A stretch of DNA of 37,987 nt, taken from the NCBI GenBank assembly GCA_000403945.1, contig APFI01000197.1, positions 1 to 37,987 on the forward strand, written 5' to 3'. Under the pieces are notes generated by a model that did not search any database, had not been told where the DNA came from, and saw only the letters and a program-made list of their open reading frames with translations. This DNA is from Desulfovibrio sp. Dsv1. GTDB lineage: Bacteria > Desulfobacterota > Desulfovibrionia > Desulfovibrionales > Desulfovibrionaceae. A program made the position numbers and the translations under genes. Each line of letters begins with the position of its first letter. The stretch's first letter is position 1. This document shows, in pieces, positions 6,349-13,566 of this stretch.

Positions 6349-6871
6349 ACCCGAGCAATGGGAACAGGCCCGGGCCGAGTACGAGGTGCGCGGGGTAAGC
6401 CTGGGCGACGTGGCCAAGTGTTTCGACGTGGCCACGTCCAGCGTTTCCAGGCGGGCGCGGGCCGAGGGCTGGGTACAGGGCAAAATGCAAGACTTGGCCG
6501 AACGCAAGGTGGCGGCGGTCAAGGAACTCGCGGCGGTTGAAACGCAAACGCAAGACCTGCCGTTGCGTTTTCAGCACACGCTGCAAAGTGTGGTGCAGGA
6601 ACGCCTTCAGGCCGAGGGCATGCTTGCCTCTCTGGACGTGGCCCTGGCCGCCAAAGCCATCACGCTGGCGAATCAGGCCAGCAGTCCGGACGAAATCGAA
6701 GCCCTTTCCAGGGCCCGCAAGAACCTTGCTCCCGCGCAGCAGGCTCCGGCCCAGCAAACCACCGTCACCGTGAATCAGCAACAGGCTCAGTCCGCGGCCA
6801 TGAGCCCGCGTGACGCGCTGGCCGAGATTGTGCGCCAGTCGGACGAAGTCATCGAGGACGGCGGGCAATGA
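6335..6871 (+). CDS. terminase small subunit (putative)
   Basis: A 178-residue protein directly upstream of the large terminase and overlapping it by four bases. Residues about 5-48 (LKPEQWEQARAEYEVRGVSL to SSVSRRARAEGW) form a helix-turn-helix suited to recognising the packaging site. The centre (50-125) is alpha-helical and charged, fitting the oligomerisation core. The glutamine and alanine-rich segment around 130-155 is a flexible linker before a short terminal helix that would contact the large subunit. I see no signature beyond the HTH, so the call relies on position plus architecture. The ATG follows a G-rich ribosome site within the rusA 3' end. Confidence 0.8.
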   Translation: MARLKPEQWEQARAEYEVRGVSLGDVAKCFDVATSSVSRRARAEGWVQGKMQDLAERKVAAVKELAAVETQTQDLPLRFQHTLQSVVQERLQAEGMLASLDVALAAKAITLANQASSPDEIEALSRARKNLAPAQQAPAQQTTVTVNQQQAQSAAMSPRDALAEIVRQSDEVIEDGGQ

Positions 6872-8259
6872 GGCTCCCCACGCTTGAGGAGTTCTTTGTC
6901 GCTCACGGCATCGCTATCCGCGCTCCGCGCACAGTGTTGCCGTTCCATCGGCGGATATTCAGCGCCCTTACGCGCTGGGTCACGGGTTCATTGCCGGGAG
7001 AAAAGCGCAATCTGGCCGTGTGCATGCCCCCGCGTCACGGCAAGACCTTCATCGCGCGCGATCTGGTGGCCTGGGGCCTGGGCGCATGGCCCGACAGCGA
7101 ATGGATATATACCTCGTGTTCGGCAAAACTGGCCGTGACCCAGACCATGGCTATCAAAAACGCCGTCAGTTCCGACTGGTACCGGCGGGCTTACCCCTAT
7201 GTGGGCGTCTTGCCCGGCGAAGGCCGACAGGACCAGTTCGGCACGCCGTCAGGCGGCTCTGTCTACGGGGTGGGCGTCGGCGGGACCATCACAGGTTTCG
7301 GGGCAGGGAAGAAGCGGCGGGAGTTCGGCGGCGGCATAGTCATCGACGACCCTTTGCAGGCCAAGGACGCTTACTCGGAGGCCAAGCGGGACGGCTGCAA
7401 CACCTGGTATACCCAAACGCTTTATTCGCGCCGGAACAGCGATGCAACGCCTGTTCTGCTTATTATGCAGCGCCTGCACGAGCAAGACCTTGTGGGCTAT
7501 CTGCTCGAACGCGAACCAAAGTTGTGGGAGGTGCTGCAAATTCCGGTGCGGGACGAGGCTGGAACCATGCTCTGGCCGGAAACATTCAGTGCCGACACTG
7601 CGGAACGCATGGCGACCCTGGACCCCTTCGCCTTCCATGCCCAATACATGCAACGTCCTTCGCCCGCCGGCGGAGCCATGTTCAAGCGTGAGATGATTCA
7701 GCGCTGCGCCCCCCCGCCGGTGAAAGGACTGACACGGGTGGGCATCTTCGCGGACACGGCCATGAAAGAAGGGCAGCGCAACGACTTTTCCGTGCTGCAC
7801 TATGCCGGGAGCGACGGCAACAACGTCTATTCGCTGGATCTGGAGCGCGGAAAGTGGACAGCGCCGGAGCTGCTGGAACATGCCAAAAACTTCTGGGAAC
7901 GGCACAAGCCGCACCGCATCAGCAATCCCGTGCGTTTCATGGGCTTTTTTATCGAGGACAAGTCCAGCGGCACCGGCCTGATCCAGACGTTGCGCGCGCA
8001 GACGGCCATCCCGGTCATCGCGGTGCAGCGCAACCGTGACAAGGTGAGCCGGGCCAATGACATTTTGCCGTATGTGGCCGCCGGGCGATTCTATGTGCCG
8101 GAAGGTGTGGAGTGGGCCGATCCGCTCATCAACGAAATGTGCGCCTTCTCTCCGGCCATGACTCACGCGCACGACGACCAGGTGGACACGGTGGTGGACG
8201 CCATCGACACCTTGCTCATGCCCAACGGCGGCATGCTGGCCGGGGCTGACTGGAGTTGA
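6868..8259 (+). CDS. terminase large subunit
   Basis: The 463-residue packaging motor. Walker A is PPRHGKT at about residues 54-60 and Walker B is GIVIDDP at about 156-162. Arginine-rich RRNS and the coupling segment LLIMQRLHEQDLVGYLL follow. The RNase H-like nuclease domain has the expected acidic residues: FADTA (about 293-297), FIEDKSSGTGL (about 360-370) and HDDQVD (about 435-440). It cuts concatemeric DNA and drives it into the prohead. Length and motif spacing are normal, so the gene itself looks intact even though no capsid gene is visible downstream. The start overlaps the small subunit as ATGA. Confidence 0.95.
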   Translation: MRLPTLEEFFVAHGIAIRAPRTVLPFHRRIFSALTRWVTGSLPGEKRNLAVCMPPRHGKTFIARDLVAWGLGAWPDSEWIYTSCSAKLAVTQTMAIKNAVSSDWYRRAYPYVGVLPGEGRQDQFGTPSGGSVYGVGVGGTITGFGAGKKRREFGGGIVIDDPLQAKDAYSEAKRDGCNTWYTQTLYSRRNSDATPVLLIMQRLHEQDLVGYLLEREPKLWEVLQIPVRDEAGTMLWPETFSADTAERMATLDPFAFHAQYMQRPSPAGGAMFKREMIQRCAPPPVKGLTRVGIFADTAMKEGQRNDFSVLHYAGSDGNNVYSLDLERGKWTAPELLEHAKNFWERHKPHRISNPVRFMGFFIEDKSSGTGLIQTLRAQTAIPVIAVQRNRDKVSRANDILPYVAAGRFYVPEGVEWADPLINEMCAFSPAMTHAHDDQVDTVVDAIDTLLMPNGGMLAGADWS

Positions 8260-8263
8260 GCAT

Positions 8264-8914
8264 ATGCTGGTTCGACTGACTGACATCATCACCGGCGAGC
8301 CGTATCTGGCGGACGAGCGGGGACGGCAGTTCCGTCGCGTGGTCTGCGCTCTGGCCTGGCCCTGGCATCCGCTGCCGGGCGCGGTTGTAGCCTTGGGAGA
8401 AATGCGGCATCCGCCCATGGTTATGGGCGAGGCGCGGCATGTCTACCTGCTGGCCGAAGAACGCAGCGACAGCCCCGCGCAGTTGATCCAGACGGCGGAG
8501 CGCTATTTGTTGCGCTTTAAGGCCCCGCGCATCGTGACGCCGGAGGACGACAGGCGCATTGCCCTGCTCGACGTGGAAAACGACAAGCGGCGGCAGGAGC
8601 GAAAATCACCTCTGCGCACTGAACCGCCGCTTATGTGGCACGGCAAGGGCGAAGGTCTGTTGCCGTACTATCTGAGCCTGCTGCAAGTCCGTGTTAAGGA
8701 CGCCAAGACGCTGGAGCTTGGCCCGGACACGGGCCTGCCCATTGAAGCCACGCAGGCGTCGGCTGAAGATGCCATGAGCGGGGCCATGATCCAGTGGCCG
8801 GGCGTGTGCGCCCTGTGCTGGGCGCTGGAGGCCATCGACATGCAGCCCATGGGCGAGTGGGGCGGTCGGCTGAGTGGGGCAGGCGGCCCGGCGGATGCTT
8901 TGGGAGGGTATTAG
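8264..8914 (+). CDS. phage protein of unknown function
   Basis: A 216-residue soluble protein that I do not recognise. It starts MLVRLTDIITGEPYLADERG, five bases after the large terminase, with GGAG within the end of that gene. The middle (about residues 75-120) is charged and helical (RYLLRFKAPRIVTPEDDRR). The end is rich in glycine (GGRLSGAGGPADALGGY). No TM segment or signal peptide is present. Its tight position after the terminase suggests a packaging or head-related accessory role, but nothing in the sequence shows this. Confidence 0.6.
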   Translation: MLVRLTDIITGEPYLADERGRQFRRVVCALAWPWHPLPGAVVALGEMRHPPMVMGEARHVYLLAEERSDSPAQLIQTAERYLLRFKAPRIVTPEDDRRIALLDVENDKRRQERKSPLRTEPPLMWHGKGEGLLPYYLSLLQVRVKDAKTLELGPDTGLPIEATQASAEDAMSGAMIQWPGVCALCWALEAIDMQPMGEWGGRLSGAGGPADALGGY

Positions 8915-8915
8915 G

Positions 8916-9152
8916 GTGGAACAGAGAGAAAGCGCACAGGTGGCCTATGTGCCCAAGATTCTGCGGAATATGACCGAGATTTGCAAGGAGATGGGGGTAA
9001 GCGCGAAAATCGTGCGTCGTTGGGCGGCTGATGGCGCGCCCATTGTCCTGGACGGCAGCGGCAACAAGGTCCGATATAGCACGGAAGCAGCCGCCTTGCA
9101 GGCATGGCGTGTGGCGCAATCTACGGCTGAGGTTCCGGCTGAATCAGAATAG
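8916..9152 (+). CDS. small HTH/MerR-like DNA-binding protein
   Basis: A 78-residue protein. Residues about 12-40 (KILRNMTEICKEMGVSAKIVRRWAADGAPI) form a helix-turn-helix of the kind found in excisionase or small terminase-like proteins, and the rest is a short helix. I choose the GTG at 8916 because GGGAGG lies about eight bases before it; an in-frame ATG at 8874 would overlap the previous gene by 41 bp without a ribosome site. The 3' end overlaps the HigA-like gene on the other strand by 32 bp. Function is unknown; a small-terminase or late regulator role is possible. Confidence 0.6.
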   Translation: MEQRESAQVAYVPKILRNMTEICKEMGVSAKIVRRWAADGAPIVLDGSGNKVRYSTEAAALQAWRVAQSTAEVPAESE

Positions 9153-9408
9153 GAATAGGGCGGTTTATGGCCCGCGCATAGCGGCGCAGGCTTTTCACAG
9201 AAACATTTCTGCCCGACTCCATACGAGCCACAACTGGCTGCGAAACGCCCATACGTTGCGCCACGTCAACCTGTGTCATACCAGCAGCCGAGCGCGCTTC
9301 AATCAGGGCCTTGGCAATGCTGAACTCCTGCTCTAACGCATCATATTCTGTCCGAAATTCAGGTTTCTTAAGCAGTTCCGGCAATACATCAAGTACTCGC
9401 TTTCCCAT
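9121..9408 (-). CDS. HigA/XRE-family antitoxin
   Basis: A 95-residue antitoxin. Residues about 36-80 (LIEARSAAGMTQVDVAQRMG to RMESGRNVSVKSLRRYAR) are a clear XRE helix-turn-helix, with an N-terminal toxin-binding helix (ELLKKPEFRTEYDALEQEF). It follows the toxin gene (HigB order: toxin first) with a TAATG overlap and GGAG eight bases before the ATG. It should neutralise the toxin and repress the shared promoter at 9738-9765. The pair lies in reverse orientation among late genes, as lysogen-expressed cargo often does. Confidence 0.88.
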   Translation of the reverse strand: MGKRVLDVLPELLKKPEFRTEYDALEQEFSIAKALIEARSAAGMTQVDVAQRMGVSQPVVARMESGRNVSVKSLRRYARAINRPIPILIQPEPQP

Positions 9409-9731
9409 TATACAATCTCCTTGGCGCGTTTCAGGGCAATTTCTATTTCAGATTGCGGTGTCTTGGCTGTTTTTTTGACAAATGACCTGACCACAATCAC
9501 GCGCTGCCCAGATGATGCCACATAGATACTTCGTGCAATGCCGTCCTTGCCTTTGCCCCGCATTTCCCAGAGCTTGCCTTGCAGATGGCGGACATACGGC
9601 ATCCCGACATGCATCAGCCCATATTCTTCAACTAGTGCGACGATTTTCAGCAACGAGGCGAGCAAGTCGTTCGGCAGAGCCAGGAATTCCGCCTCTGCTT
9701 TTTCATTGAGAAATTCTACCGTCCATTTCAT
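9408..9731 (-). CDS. HigB-like (phage Gp49-like) RelE-superfamily toxin
   Basis: A 107-residue toxin. It starts MKWTVEFLNEKAEAEFLALP and contains the family core YVRHLQGKLWEMRGKGKDGIARSIYVA (about residues 46-72) followed by VVRSFVKKTAKTPQSEIEIA. These match the Gp49/HigB group of ribosome-dependent mRNA interferases: the central basic LWEMR strand and the C-terminal FxKKT segment. It is first in its operon. No ribosome site precedes the ATG, and the predicted transcription start falls on the A of ATG, so translation may be leaderless. Confidence 0.88.
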   Translation of the reverse strand: MKWTVEFLNEKAEAEFLALPNDLLASLLKIVALVEEYGLMHVGMPYVRHLQGKLWEMRGKGKDGIARSIYVASSGQRVIVVRSFVKKTAKTPQSEIEIALKRAKEIV

Positions 9732-9737
9732 AGGGAA

Positions 9738-9765
9738 AATATAATATATATGCTATAAAGGTCAA
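9738..9765 (-). promoter_or_regulatory. promoter and operator of the HigBA-type pair
   Basis: On the minus strand TTGACC (9765-9760) and TATATT (9743-9738) are 16 bp apart. The spacer and -10 box coincide with the quasi-palindrome TATAATATATATGCTATA (9740-9757, 14 of 18 symmetric positions), a likely antitoxin binding site. Expected transcription start is about 9731, the first base of the toxin start codon. Confidence 0.6.
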
Positions 9766-9807
9766 GGGGAAAAATCCTTGTCAACCCCTCCCCAGCCGTT
9801 CCCAGCT

Positions 9808-9829
9808 TATCCTCAGCCTATCCTCAGCC
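9808..9829 (+). repeat. tandem 11-bp repeat upstream of the endolysin
   Basis: TATCCTCAGCC occurs twice head to tail (9808-9818 and 9819-9829) in the gap between the toxin promoter and the endolysin gene. The position fits a regulatory element for the lysis genes, but no promoter is obvious. Confidence 0.5.
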
Positions 9830-9882
9830 TTCCCGTCGAAAAAACCCATGCTACGCTTTTGCCAAAAGCAGGAGTGCAATCC

Positions 9883-10515
9883 ATGCCCATTCATATCGAC
9901 AAAATCGTCGAAGTCCTCCGCCGTCCCGGCTTCGAGGGGCCGCAGCAGTTGCACGGCCACATTCCCTGCGAACTGATCACCGGCGGCACGGCCAACTATC
10001 ACGGCGGGCCGGAACCGGAGCGATACGTCCCCATGGGCATCAGCGGCGTGACCATTGGCACGGGCGTGGACCTTGGCCAGACGGACGCGGCCACACTGGC
10101 CGGCATGGGCGTGAGTCCCGGCATTGTCAACCGGCTCCGGCCCTATCTGGGTCAGAGGCAGGCCGCCGCCGTGGCCGTGCTGCACCGCCTGCCCCTGACC
10201 ATCAGTCAGGACGTGGCCGACGAGCTGGACGCGGCCATGCTCAATCACCACATCACCAGGATTGCCGACTATTATGACCGGGCCGTGGGATTGCCGGGCC
10301 GGTTCGCCACACTGCCCTGGCAGGCCCAGGCCGCCATTGTCAGCATCCAGTACCAGCGCGGGGTCAAGTCGCCCCGCAAGTATCCCAACACCTGGTCGGC
10401 CCTTGTCCGTCAGGACTGGGCGGACGCCGCCGCGCGGCTCGGGAACGGCAGGCTGTGGAGCGGGTACCAACGCCGCCGCAGGCTGGAAGGGCGGCTCCTG
10501 GAGCAACTGCTGTGA
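9883..10515 (+). CDS. endolysin, pesticin-C-terminus-like muramidase
   Basis: A 210-residue lysozyme starting MPIHIDKIVEVLRRPGFEG. The core GISGVTIGTGVDLGQTDAATL (about residues 56-76) is the glycine-rich catalytic strand region of pesticin/T4-lysozyme-like muramidases. Later segments LPWQAQAAIVSIQYQRG and YPNTWSALVRQDWADAAARL are the conserved C-terminal helices. The upstream Glu (PCELITGG, near residue 35) is a candidate catalytic residue. It has no signal peptide, so it needs a holin. CAGGAG lies eight bases before the ATG at 9883; the longer open frame from 9778 lacks a ribosome site. It is directly followed by spanin genes, confirming a lysis cassette. Confidence 0.85.
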   Translation: MPIHIDKIVEVLRRPGFEGPQQLHGHIPCELITGGTANYHGGPEPERYVPMGISGVTIGTGVDLGQTDAATLAGMGVSPGIVNRLRPYLGQRQAAAVAVLHRLPLTISQDVADELDAAMLNHHITRIADYYDRAVGLPGRFATLPWQAQAAIVSIQYQRGVKSPRKYPNTWSALVRQDWADAAARLGNGRLWSGYQRRRRLEGRLLEQLL

Positions 10516-10865
10516 GCCGCTGGGCCGTCATTGTCGCTGTCGCTGCCGCGCTTGTCGCCCTGGCCTGGCTGGCGCTGGACGCCTGGGTGGATGACCGTGC
10601 GGCCGTCAAGATCGCCGCCCGCATGGAACAGGTGATCGCCGAGAACCAGAAACACGCTGACGCCGCCCTGAAAAAGCAGGCGGCCTCGGAACAGGATATT
10701 GCCCATGCCCGCACTGAACTTGAAAAACGCCTGGAAGCTTGCGCCGCGCTGTCTGGTCCTGAGCGTATTGATTGTTGTCTGCGGCTGCTCCGCGAAGACG
10801 CCGCCGCCCGTGGTGATCGCGCCGCCCCGCGCGCTCATGGACCCCTGCCCGGAGCCGGAGGATAG
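10512..10865 (+). CDS. inner-membrane spanin (Rz-like)
   Basis: A 117-residue protein from a GTG that overlaps the endolysin stop (GTGA). Residues about 4-25 (WAVIVAVAAALVALAWLALDAW) form a single N-terminal TM anchor. A periplasmic helical, coiled-coil-like region follows (VKIAARMEQVIAENQKHADAALKKQ to RTELEKRLEACAAL). This is the standard i-spanin plan. The last third overlaps the o-spanin gene in another frame, as in lambda Rz/Rz1. It would span the periplasm with its lipoprotein partner and fuse inner and outer membranes at lysis. Confidence 0.8.
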   Translation: MSRWAVIVAVAAALVALAWLALDAWVDDRAAVKIAARMEQVIAENQKHADAALKKQAASEQDIAHARTELEKRLEACAALSGPERIDCCLRLLREDAAARGDRAAPRAHGPLPGAGG

Positions 10866-11025
10866 CGGCATGGCGCTGGAACTGCTCAAAAACGGAGATA
10901 CGGACGGGGCCGCCCTGGCGCATGTGCGCTATGTGCTCGATGTGCGCGACGCCTTTGGGCGCTGCAACGGGCGGCTTGGGGCCATGCGCGACTATGTGGA
11001 CGGCATGACGGAGGCTCTGGAATGA
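10705..11025 (+). CDS. outer-membrane spanin lipoprotein (Rz1-like)
   Basis: A 106-residue lipoprotein starting within Rz in the +1 frame. The N-terminus MPALNLKNAWKLAPRCLVLS continues into VLIVVCGCS, a type II signal peptide whose lipobox ends in VCGC. The mature start is followed by a proline-rich stretch (TPPPVVIAPP), typical of Rz1. Unlike lambda Rz1 it continues about 45 residues beyond the end of Rz (helical, ending DGMTEALE). ACAGGA lies eight bases before the ATG at 10705. The 3' end overlaps the next gene as ATGA. Confidence 0.8.
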   Translation: MPALNLKNAWKLAPRCLVLSVLIVVCGCSAKTPPPVVIAPPRALMDPCPEPEDSGMALELLKNGDTDGAALAHVRYVLDVRDAFGRCNGRLGAMRDYVDGMTEALE

Positions 11026-11225
11026 GTGCGCCGGACAACGGCGCTCCGCGCTCCCGTTCGCGCTGGACAAGGCTTCCCCGCTGGTTCCGGCGCGTGTTGA
11101 TGATCTGGGCCACGGGCATGCTGACGCTCATGCTCGCGGGATATGCCCTGTATATCTTCAGGGGGCAGTGGACACCGGAGCACCTTGCGGATCTTTTCCG
11201 CCTGCCGCTGCTTGGGGGGCTTTGA
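11022..11225 (+). CDS. small single-TM protein, holin candidate
   Basis: A 67-residue protein. The N-terminal 25 residues are strongly basic (RSRSRWTRLPRWFRRV) and are followed by one hydrophobic helix at about 26-46 (LMIWATGMLTLMLAGYALYIF) and a short tail. It sits in the lysis cassette between the spanins and another small membrane protein, with overlaps at both ends (ATGA before, TGATG after). Size and location fit a pinholin or antiholin, but single-TM holins have no signature, so this is positional. Confidence 0.65.
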   Translation: MSAPDNGAPRSRSRWTRLPRWFRRVLMIWATGMLTLMLAGYALYIFRGQWTPEHLADLFRLPLLGGL

Positions 11226-11524
11226 TGGACGGTAACGTCTTCGGCCTTGTTCTGCTGCTCCTGCTCCTGGGCGGCAATGGCGTGGACTCCTTTGTGCGGC
11301 ACCGTCAGCGCAACACTGACCGGGAAGCCGACAAGGCGCGCTGGGCGGCTCTGGCCGAGGAACTGCGGGAGATGAAAAACAGTCTCAATCGGGAATATCT
11401 GCTGCGTGAGCCGCACATGAGGGAGCACGCCACTCTGGACGACAAGCTGCGCGCCCTCACCCATCGCGTGGACGAGCATGACAAGCAGTTCTCCGCGCTC
11501 ACTTCACGGAGCAGGCGTCAATGA
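11225..11524 (+). CDS. small membrane-anchored coiled-coil protein, possible holin partner
   Basis: A 99-residue protein starting MDGNVFGLVLLLLLLGGNGV: an N-terminal hydrophobic segment of about 14 residues, then a charged helical region (residues 25-95: DREADKARWAALAEELREMK and later DDKLRALTHRVDEHDKQF) with heptad character. The ATG overlaps the previous stop by one base (TGATG), and its own stop overlaps the portal ATG. It could be a holin, an antiholin or a tail-associated membrane protein; the position in the lysis cassette favours the first two. Confidence 0.6.
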   Translation: MDGNVFGLVLLLLLLGGNGVDSFVRHRQRNTDREADKARWAALAEELREMKNSLNREYLLREPHMREHATLDDKLRALTHRVDEHDKQFSALTSRSRRQ

Positions 11525-13566
11525 GCATGCTGCCCGCTATTCCCGCATCCGGGGCTCTTCAGTCAGATCCGCAGCGCCCGCCCATTGACCGGGGCGCACT
11601 GGGTCAGCAGTTGGGGCAGGAGCTGAAGGAGGCCCAGAACGCCCGCAGTCTGTATGAACTGCGCTGGCTGGACGATCTGCGCCAGTACAAGGGTTTCTAC
11701 CCTCCGGCAGTGGCGGAACAGCTCAGGAAGAACAAACGCTCTCAGGTTTATTATCGCCTGACCACCAGCAAGGTGAACACCATGGTGGCTCGTCTCATGG
11801 ATCTGCTTTTCCCCCAGCGGAGCAAAAACTGGAGCATCAGCCCCACGCCCGATCCCATGTTGCCGCCGGACATCATGGCCGAGGACATGGCCGACGAGAT
11901 CAACGCGGCCATGCTGCGCGCCCTGGAACCCGTCATGCAGGATCTGGGCGCGCGGAGAATTGTGCCTGACATGCTGGCCATGCAGAAGTTGCAGGCAAAC
12001 GCCTATCAGCAGGCTCTGGCGGAGATCGACACGCCGGAAACCCGGCAACGGGTAGCTGCGGAACGAGCCAAGCGCATGGAAAGGCTTATCGACGACCAGC
12101 TCAGGGAGTGCAGCGCCAACGGGAATCTGCGTCCGGCATGGGTGCAGCACAGCCGCGCCGTGGTCCACGACGCCTGTCTGTACGGCATGGGCATCCTTAA
12201 AGGTCCGCTGGTGGAGAAAGTACAGACCAAGCGCTACATCTGCCGTAAGGACGCGCTGGGACAACTCACATGGAAAGAGCACCTTTATAGTGAGGACATG
12301 CGCCCATACCATGAGGCTGTGAGCATATGGGACGTCTTTCCTGATCCTGACGCGCGCAACCCCGGCGAACTGCGCTTTGTCTGGCAATCCCACCTCATGA
12401 CCGACAAGGACGTGATCGCGCTCAAGTCTTTTCCCGGCTTTGACGCAGGCACCATCGAAACCTACCTGCGCGATCATGAGGACGGCGACGCAACTCTGGC
12501 CAGTTGGGAGTCGCAACTGAGGACGCTGGACCAGGAACGCAACGGCGGCGACAACCTCAAAAAGCGTTACCGCGTCTGGGAACGTTGGGGATTTCTCACC
12601 GGCAAGGAACTGTACGACGCCGGAGCGAACATCCCAGAGGACCGGCATGCCGAGGTCTACAGCTCCAATGTGTGGATGATGGGCGATGACACCATCATCA
12701 AGGCCATGGTCAATCCTCTTGAGGGCGTGGATATACCCTATTACTGGTACCCTTACGAGCGCGACGACAGCACGTTCTGGCCGGAGGGCATCGCCTCCCT
12801 GCTGCGGTCGCCGCAGGCGGGCATCAACTCCTCCGTGCGTGCCATGCAGGACAACGTGGGGCTTTCTTCCGGCCCGTTCCTGGCTTTCAACATGCAGGCC
12901 CTGTGCGCGGAGGACGCCGCCGACCTGAGCGGGGCAATGTCCCGCAAAATGCTGCGGTTTGAAAGGTCCGGCGTGACGCTGCCCCAGGCCTTTCAGGCTG
13001 TCAACATCCCCTCCTGCATACAGGAAAATCTTACGCTGCAGCAGTTTTGGTCCAACAGCGCGGACGAGATCAGCACGCCGCGCTTCAATGCCGGGGACGG
13101 CAACGTCAAGGGCGCGGGCAGCACGGCGTCCGGTCTGTCCATGCTCATGGGCGCCAGCAATATATTGCTCAAGGATCACGTTAAGGATTTTGACGATCAC
13201 AGTGTGGACGACGCACTGTACCTGAGCGCGAAAACTCCGGGTGGAAGCGGCATCTGGAAGTTCGAGGGCGATACCGCGCTTCTGCCGTACCGCTGGCGAA
13301 GCAGGGACCTTTTCACGTCCGCCCTGTGCGGCATGTCCGCCGCGCGGGTACAGGGAGAACAATGCGCGCGGAACCCCGTGCGCATGGACATTTTCGGCCC
13401 GGACGACAAGCGGGCGCGGGCAAGCCTGCGAATGACGACCGGGAAGGCGGTGCGCATTCGGCCCATGCGTTCGGAACGGCTTTGGCGTTTCGAGCTTTCC
13501 GGAACGGCGGAAATACATGAGGCCCGGATTGGCGGCAGCGTGGAGGGTGTTGAACATGGCGTCTGA
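11521..13566 (+). CDS. portal protein N-terminal 560 residues fused in frame to the C-terminus of another structural protein
   Basis: A 681-codon open frame. Residues about 1-560 are a podovirus-type portal (head-to-tail connector) of the kind seen in Bcep22-like phages: LGQELKEAQNARSLYELRWL near the start, QVYYRLTTSKVNTMVARLMDLLFP, FPDPDARNPGELRFVWQSHLM, and the wing/stem region ending MGASNILLKDHVKDFDDH. Portals of this group normally continue with a long helical C-terminus. Here, after DDH (13200), the sequence changes to a beta-rich stretch (LYLSAKTPGGSGIWKFEGDT, YRWRSRDLFTSALCGM, ERLWRFELSGTAEIHEARIG). That reads like the final domain of a later structural protein. No scaffold or capsid gene follows. 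The simplest reading is an in-frame deletion. A working portal ring is doubtful. Confidence 0.75.
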   Translation: MSMLPAIPASGALQSDPQRPPIDRGALGQQLGQELKEAQNARSLYELRWLDDLRQYKGFYPPAVAEQLRKNKRSQVYYRLTTSKVNTMVARLMDLLFPQRSKNWSISPTPDPMLPPDIMAEDMADEINAAMLRALEPVMQDLGARRIVPDMLAMQKLQANAYQQALAEIDTPETRQRVAAERAKRMERLIDDQLRECSANGNLRPAWVQHSRAVVHDACLYGMGILKGPLVEKVQTKRYICRKDALGQLTWKEHLYSEDMRPYHEAVSIWDVFPDPDARNPGELRFVWQSHLMTDKDVIALKSFPGFDAGTIETYLRDHEDGDATLASWESQLRTLDQERNGGDNLKKRYRVWERWGFLTGKELYDAGANIPEDRHAEVYSSNVWMMGDDTIIKAMVNPLEGVDIPYYWYPYERDDSTFWPEGIASLLRSPQAGINSSVRAMQDNVGLSSGPFLAFNMQALCAEDAADLSGAMSRKMLRFERSGVTLPQAFQAVNIPSCIQENLTLQQFWSNSADEISTPRFNAGDGNVKGAGSTASGLSMLMGASNILLKDHVKDFDDHSVDDALYLSAKTPGGSGIWKFEGDTALLPYRWRSRDLFTSALCGMSAARVQGEQCARNPVRMDIFGPDDKRARASLRMTTGKAVRIRPMRSERLWRFELSGTAEIHEARIGGSVEGVEHGV

